Assembly (NCBI GenBank): GCA_021647685.1
Contig: JAKIUH010000228.1
Coordinates: 1 to 7,158 of the forward strand
Length of the DNA: 7,158 nt
Direction of reading: 5' to 3'
Source of the DNA: Bacteroidales bacterium
GTDB lineage: Bacteria > Bacteroidota > Bacteroidia > Bacteroidales > NBLH01
In this document: piece after piece, positions 6,060 through 7,158 of the stretch
How positions within the stretch are numbered: position 1 is the stretch's first letter
Layout of the letters: every line of letters begins with the position of its first letter
Notes under the pieces: generated by a model
What the model saw: only the letters and a program-made list of their open reading frames with translations
What the model was told of the DNA's origin: nothing
Databases searched by the model: none
Translations under genes and position numbers: made by a program

Positions 6060-7158
6060 TAACAGATATCTATATATTAGGAAATCATATTCAAGGATTA
6101 GGGGTTTCGCGTAATGCTGCCCGACAAGGCTACAAGGTTACACTTTTTAATAAAAGCAGTTTAAGCGTAGCCCGTTTTTCAAATACCTGTAATAAGTTTG
6201 TAAAGTTTAAAAACACAAAGCATCTGTTACAAATTCTTTTACAGGATAAAATTGAAAGTAAAAAAGCCTTACTTGTCCCAACAAACGATGCCTTGGTTGG
6301 TTTTTTATCCGAAAATTATGAAAAATTAAATCAAAAATATTTTTTATCGATTCCACCCGAAGAAATAACACAAATTGCATTTAATAAACGAAAAACATAC
6401 AAGGCAGCAGTAAATGCAGGCATTCCGATTCCTGAAAGTTATTTCCCTGATAATGAAAAAGAGCTTTTGGAGATCAGTGAAAAAATAAAATACCCCGTAA
6501 TTATAAAGCCGGCGGTAATGCATGATTTTTATGCAAAATCAGGAAAAAAAGTATTCAAGTGCACAACAAAAAATGAGCTAATTGTAAACTACCGTAGAGC
6601 CATTAAAATTATTGATAAGAATGAGATTATTGTTCAAGAAATGTTGGATGGCGGAGCTAAAAACTTATATTCTTTTGCATCTTATGCAAAAAACGGAGAA
6701 GTTTTAGGAAGTTTTGTTGCCAACCGTATTCGTCAAAAACCTATGGATTTTGGAGTTGCTACTACCTTTGTAATTAGTGTTATCAATGATAGAGTGGAAG
6801 AATTAGCAAAAAAATTCTTAAAACACATTAATTATACCGGTTTATCCGAAGTGGAATTTATGTACGATGCAAAATCAAACGATTACAAACTTATTGAAAT
6901 AAACCCGCGTACATGGAAATGGCACTCAATGGCAAACATTGTAGGCATAAACCTAATAAAAATGATGATTGATGACCTGCAAGGAAAAAACATAAAGCCA
7001 ATAGCCAATACAAAGATAAATGTTGCCTGGGTTGAACAATTAACCGATTTCTATATTGTTTTTACAGAAATCATTAAAGGAAAAATGCGTTTGAGCGACT
7101 ATTACAAAACATGGAAACTAAAAAAAGAATATGCAACTTTTGACATTAAAGACCCTTT
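6056..7158 (+). CDS. ATP-grasp domain ligase, 3' truncated by window
   Basis: From the ATG at 6056 the frame stays open to the window end, giving 367 complete codons and no stop. Residues about 1-105 form a Rossmann-like pre-ATP-grasp domain (Y-I-L-G-N-H-I-Q-G-L-G at 6-16). The ATP-grasp fold follows: F-N-K-R-K-T-Y (109-115) and A-G-I-P-I-P-E-S-Y (121-129), Y-P-V-I-I-K-P (146-152) with the ATP-binding Lys151, I-I-V-Q-E-M-L (191-197) at the adenine-binding strand, and E-V-E-F (265-268) and L-I-E-I-N-P-R (279-285) with the Mg-binding Glu and Asn. These resemble carbamoyl-phosphate-synthetase-like carboxylate-amine ligases, which form an acyl phosphate and then an amide or thioester. It lies directly after the CE4-like gene with a 4-base ATGA overlap, so both proteins probably serve the same glycan or precursor. 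Substrates are not evident, and the missing 3' end hides the full domain layout. Confidence 0.9.
   Translation, partial: MITDIYILGNHIQGLGVSRNAARQGYKVTLFNKSSLSVARFSNTCNKFVKFKNTKHLLQILLQDKIESKKALLVPTNDALVGFLSENYEKLNQKYFLSIPPEEITQIAFNKRKTYKAAVNAGIPIPESYFPDNEKELLEISEKIKYPVIIKPAVMHDFYAKSGKKVFKCTTKNELIVNYRRAIKIIDKNEIIVQEMLDGGAKNLYSFASYAKNGEVLGSFVANRIRQKPMDFGVATTFVISVINDRVEELAKKFLKHINYTGLSEVEFMYDAKSNDYKLIEINPRTWKWHSMANIVGINLIKMMIDDLQGKNIKPIANTKINVAWVEQLTDFYIVFTEIIKGKMRLSDYYKTWKLKKEYATFDIKDP

Overview
The window is a dense, single-strand stretch of seven genes, all on the + strand, that reads as the middle of a surface-polysaccharide (O-antigen, capsule or exopolysaccharide) biosynthesis and modification locus. 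The first and last genes are cut by the window edges. No rRNA, tRNA, mobile element, CRISPR array, convincing promoter or terminator is visible. The largest non-coding gap is 47 bases, so the genes probably belong to one long transcript that continues in both directions.

The DNA is AT-rich. The start codons have A/T-rich leaders with no clear Shine-Dalgarno sequence, and the proteins are rich in Lys, Asn and Ile. This, with the gene content, suggests a member of the Bacteroidota. That is an inference from style; nothing in the window fixes the genus.

Layout: (1) 1-672, C-terminal part of a CE4/NodB-type polysaccharide deacetylase; (2) 656-1222, a left-handed beta-helix (hexapeptide repeat) acyltransferase overlapping it; (3) 1252-2220, a class I SAM-dependent methyltransferase; (4) 2238-4055, an asparagine-synthase-like ATP-dependent amide ligase that lacks the usual N-terminal catalytic Cys; (5) 4066-5247, a GT4 glycosyltransferase of the colanic-acid/amylovoran (WcaL/AmsK) type; (6) 5295-6059, a short, atypical polysaccharide-deacetylase-like protein; (7) 6056-7158, an ATP-grasp ligase joined to gene 6 by an ATGA overlap and running off the right edge with no stop.

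How they may work together: the GT4 enzyme would add a sugar to a lipid-linked oligosaccharide, while the other genes decorate the glycan or a precursor. Deacetylation could expose an amine, acyl transfer could cap a hydroxyl or amine, and methyl transfer could add a methyl group. Two unrelated ATP-dependent carboxylate-activating enzymes (AsnB-like and ATP-grasp) could form amide bonds. The combination of CE4-like proteins, an AsnB-like ligase and an ATP-grasp enzyme is the most interesting aspect, because it suggests amide-linked (for example amino-acid) decoration of the glycan. No substrate can be read from the sequence.
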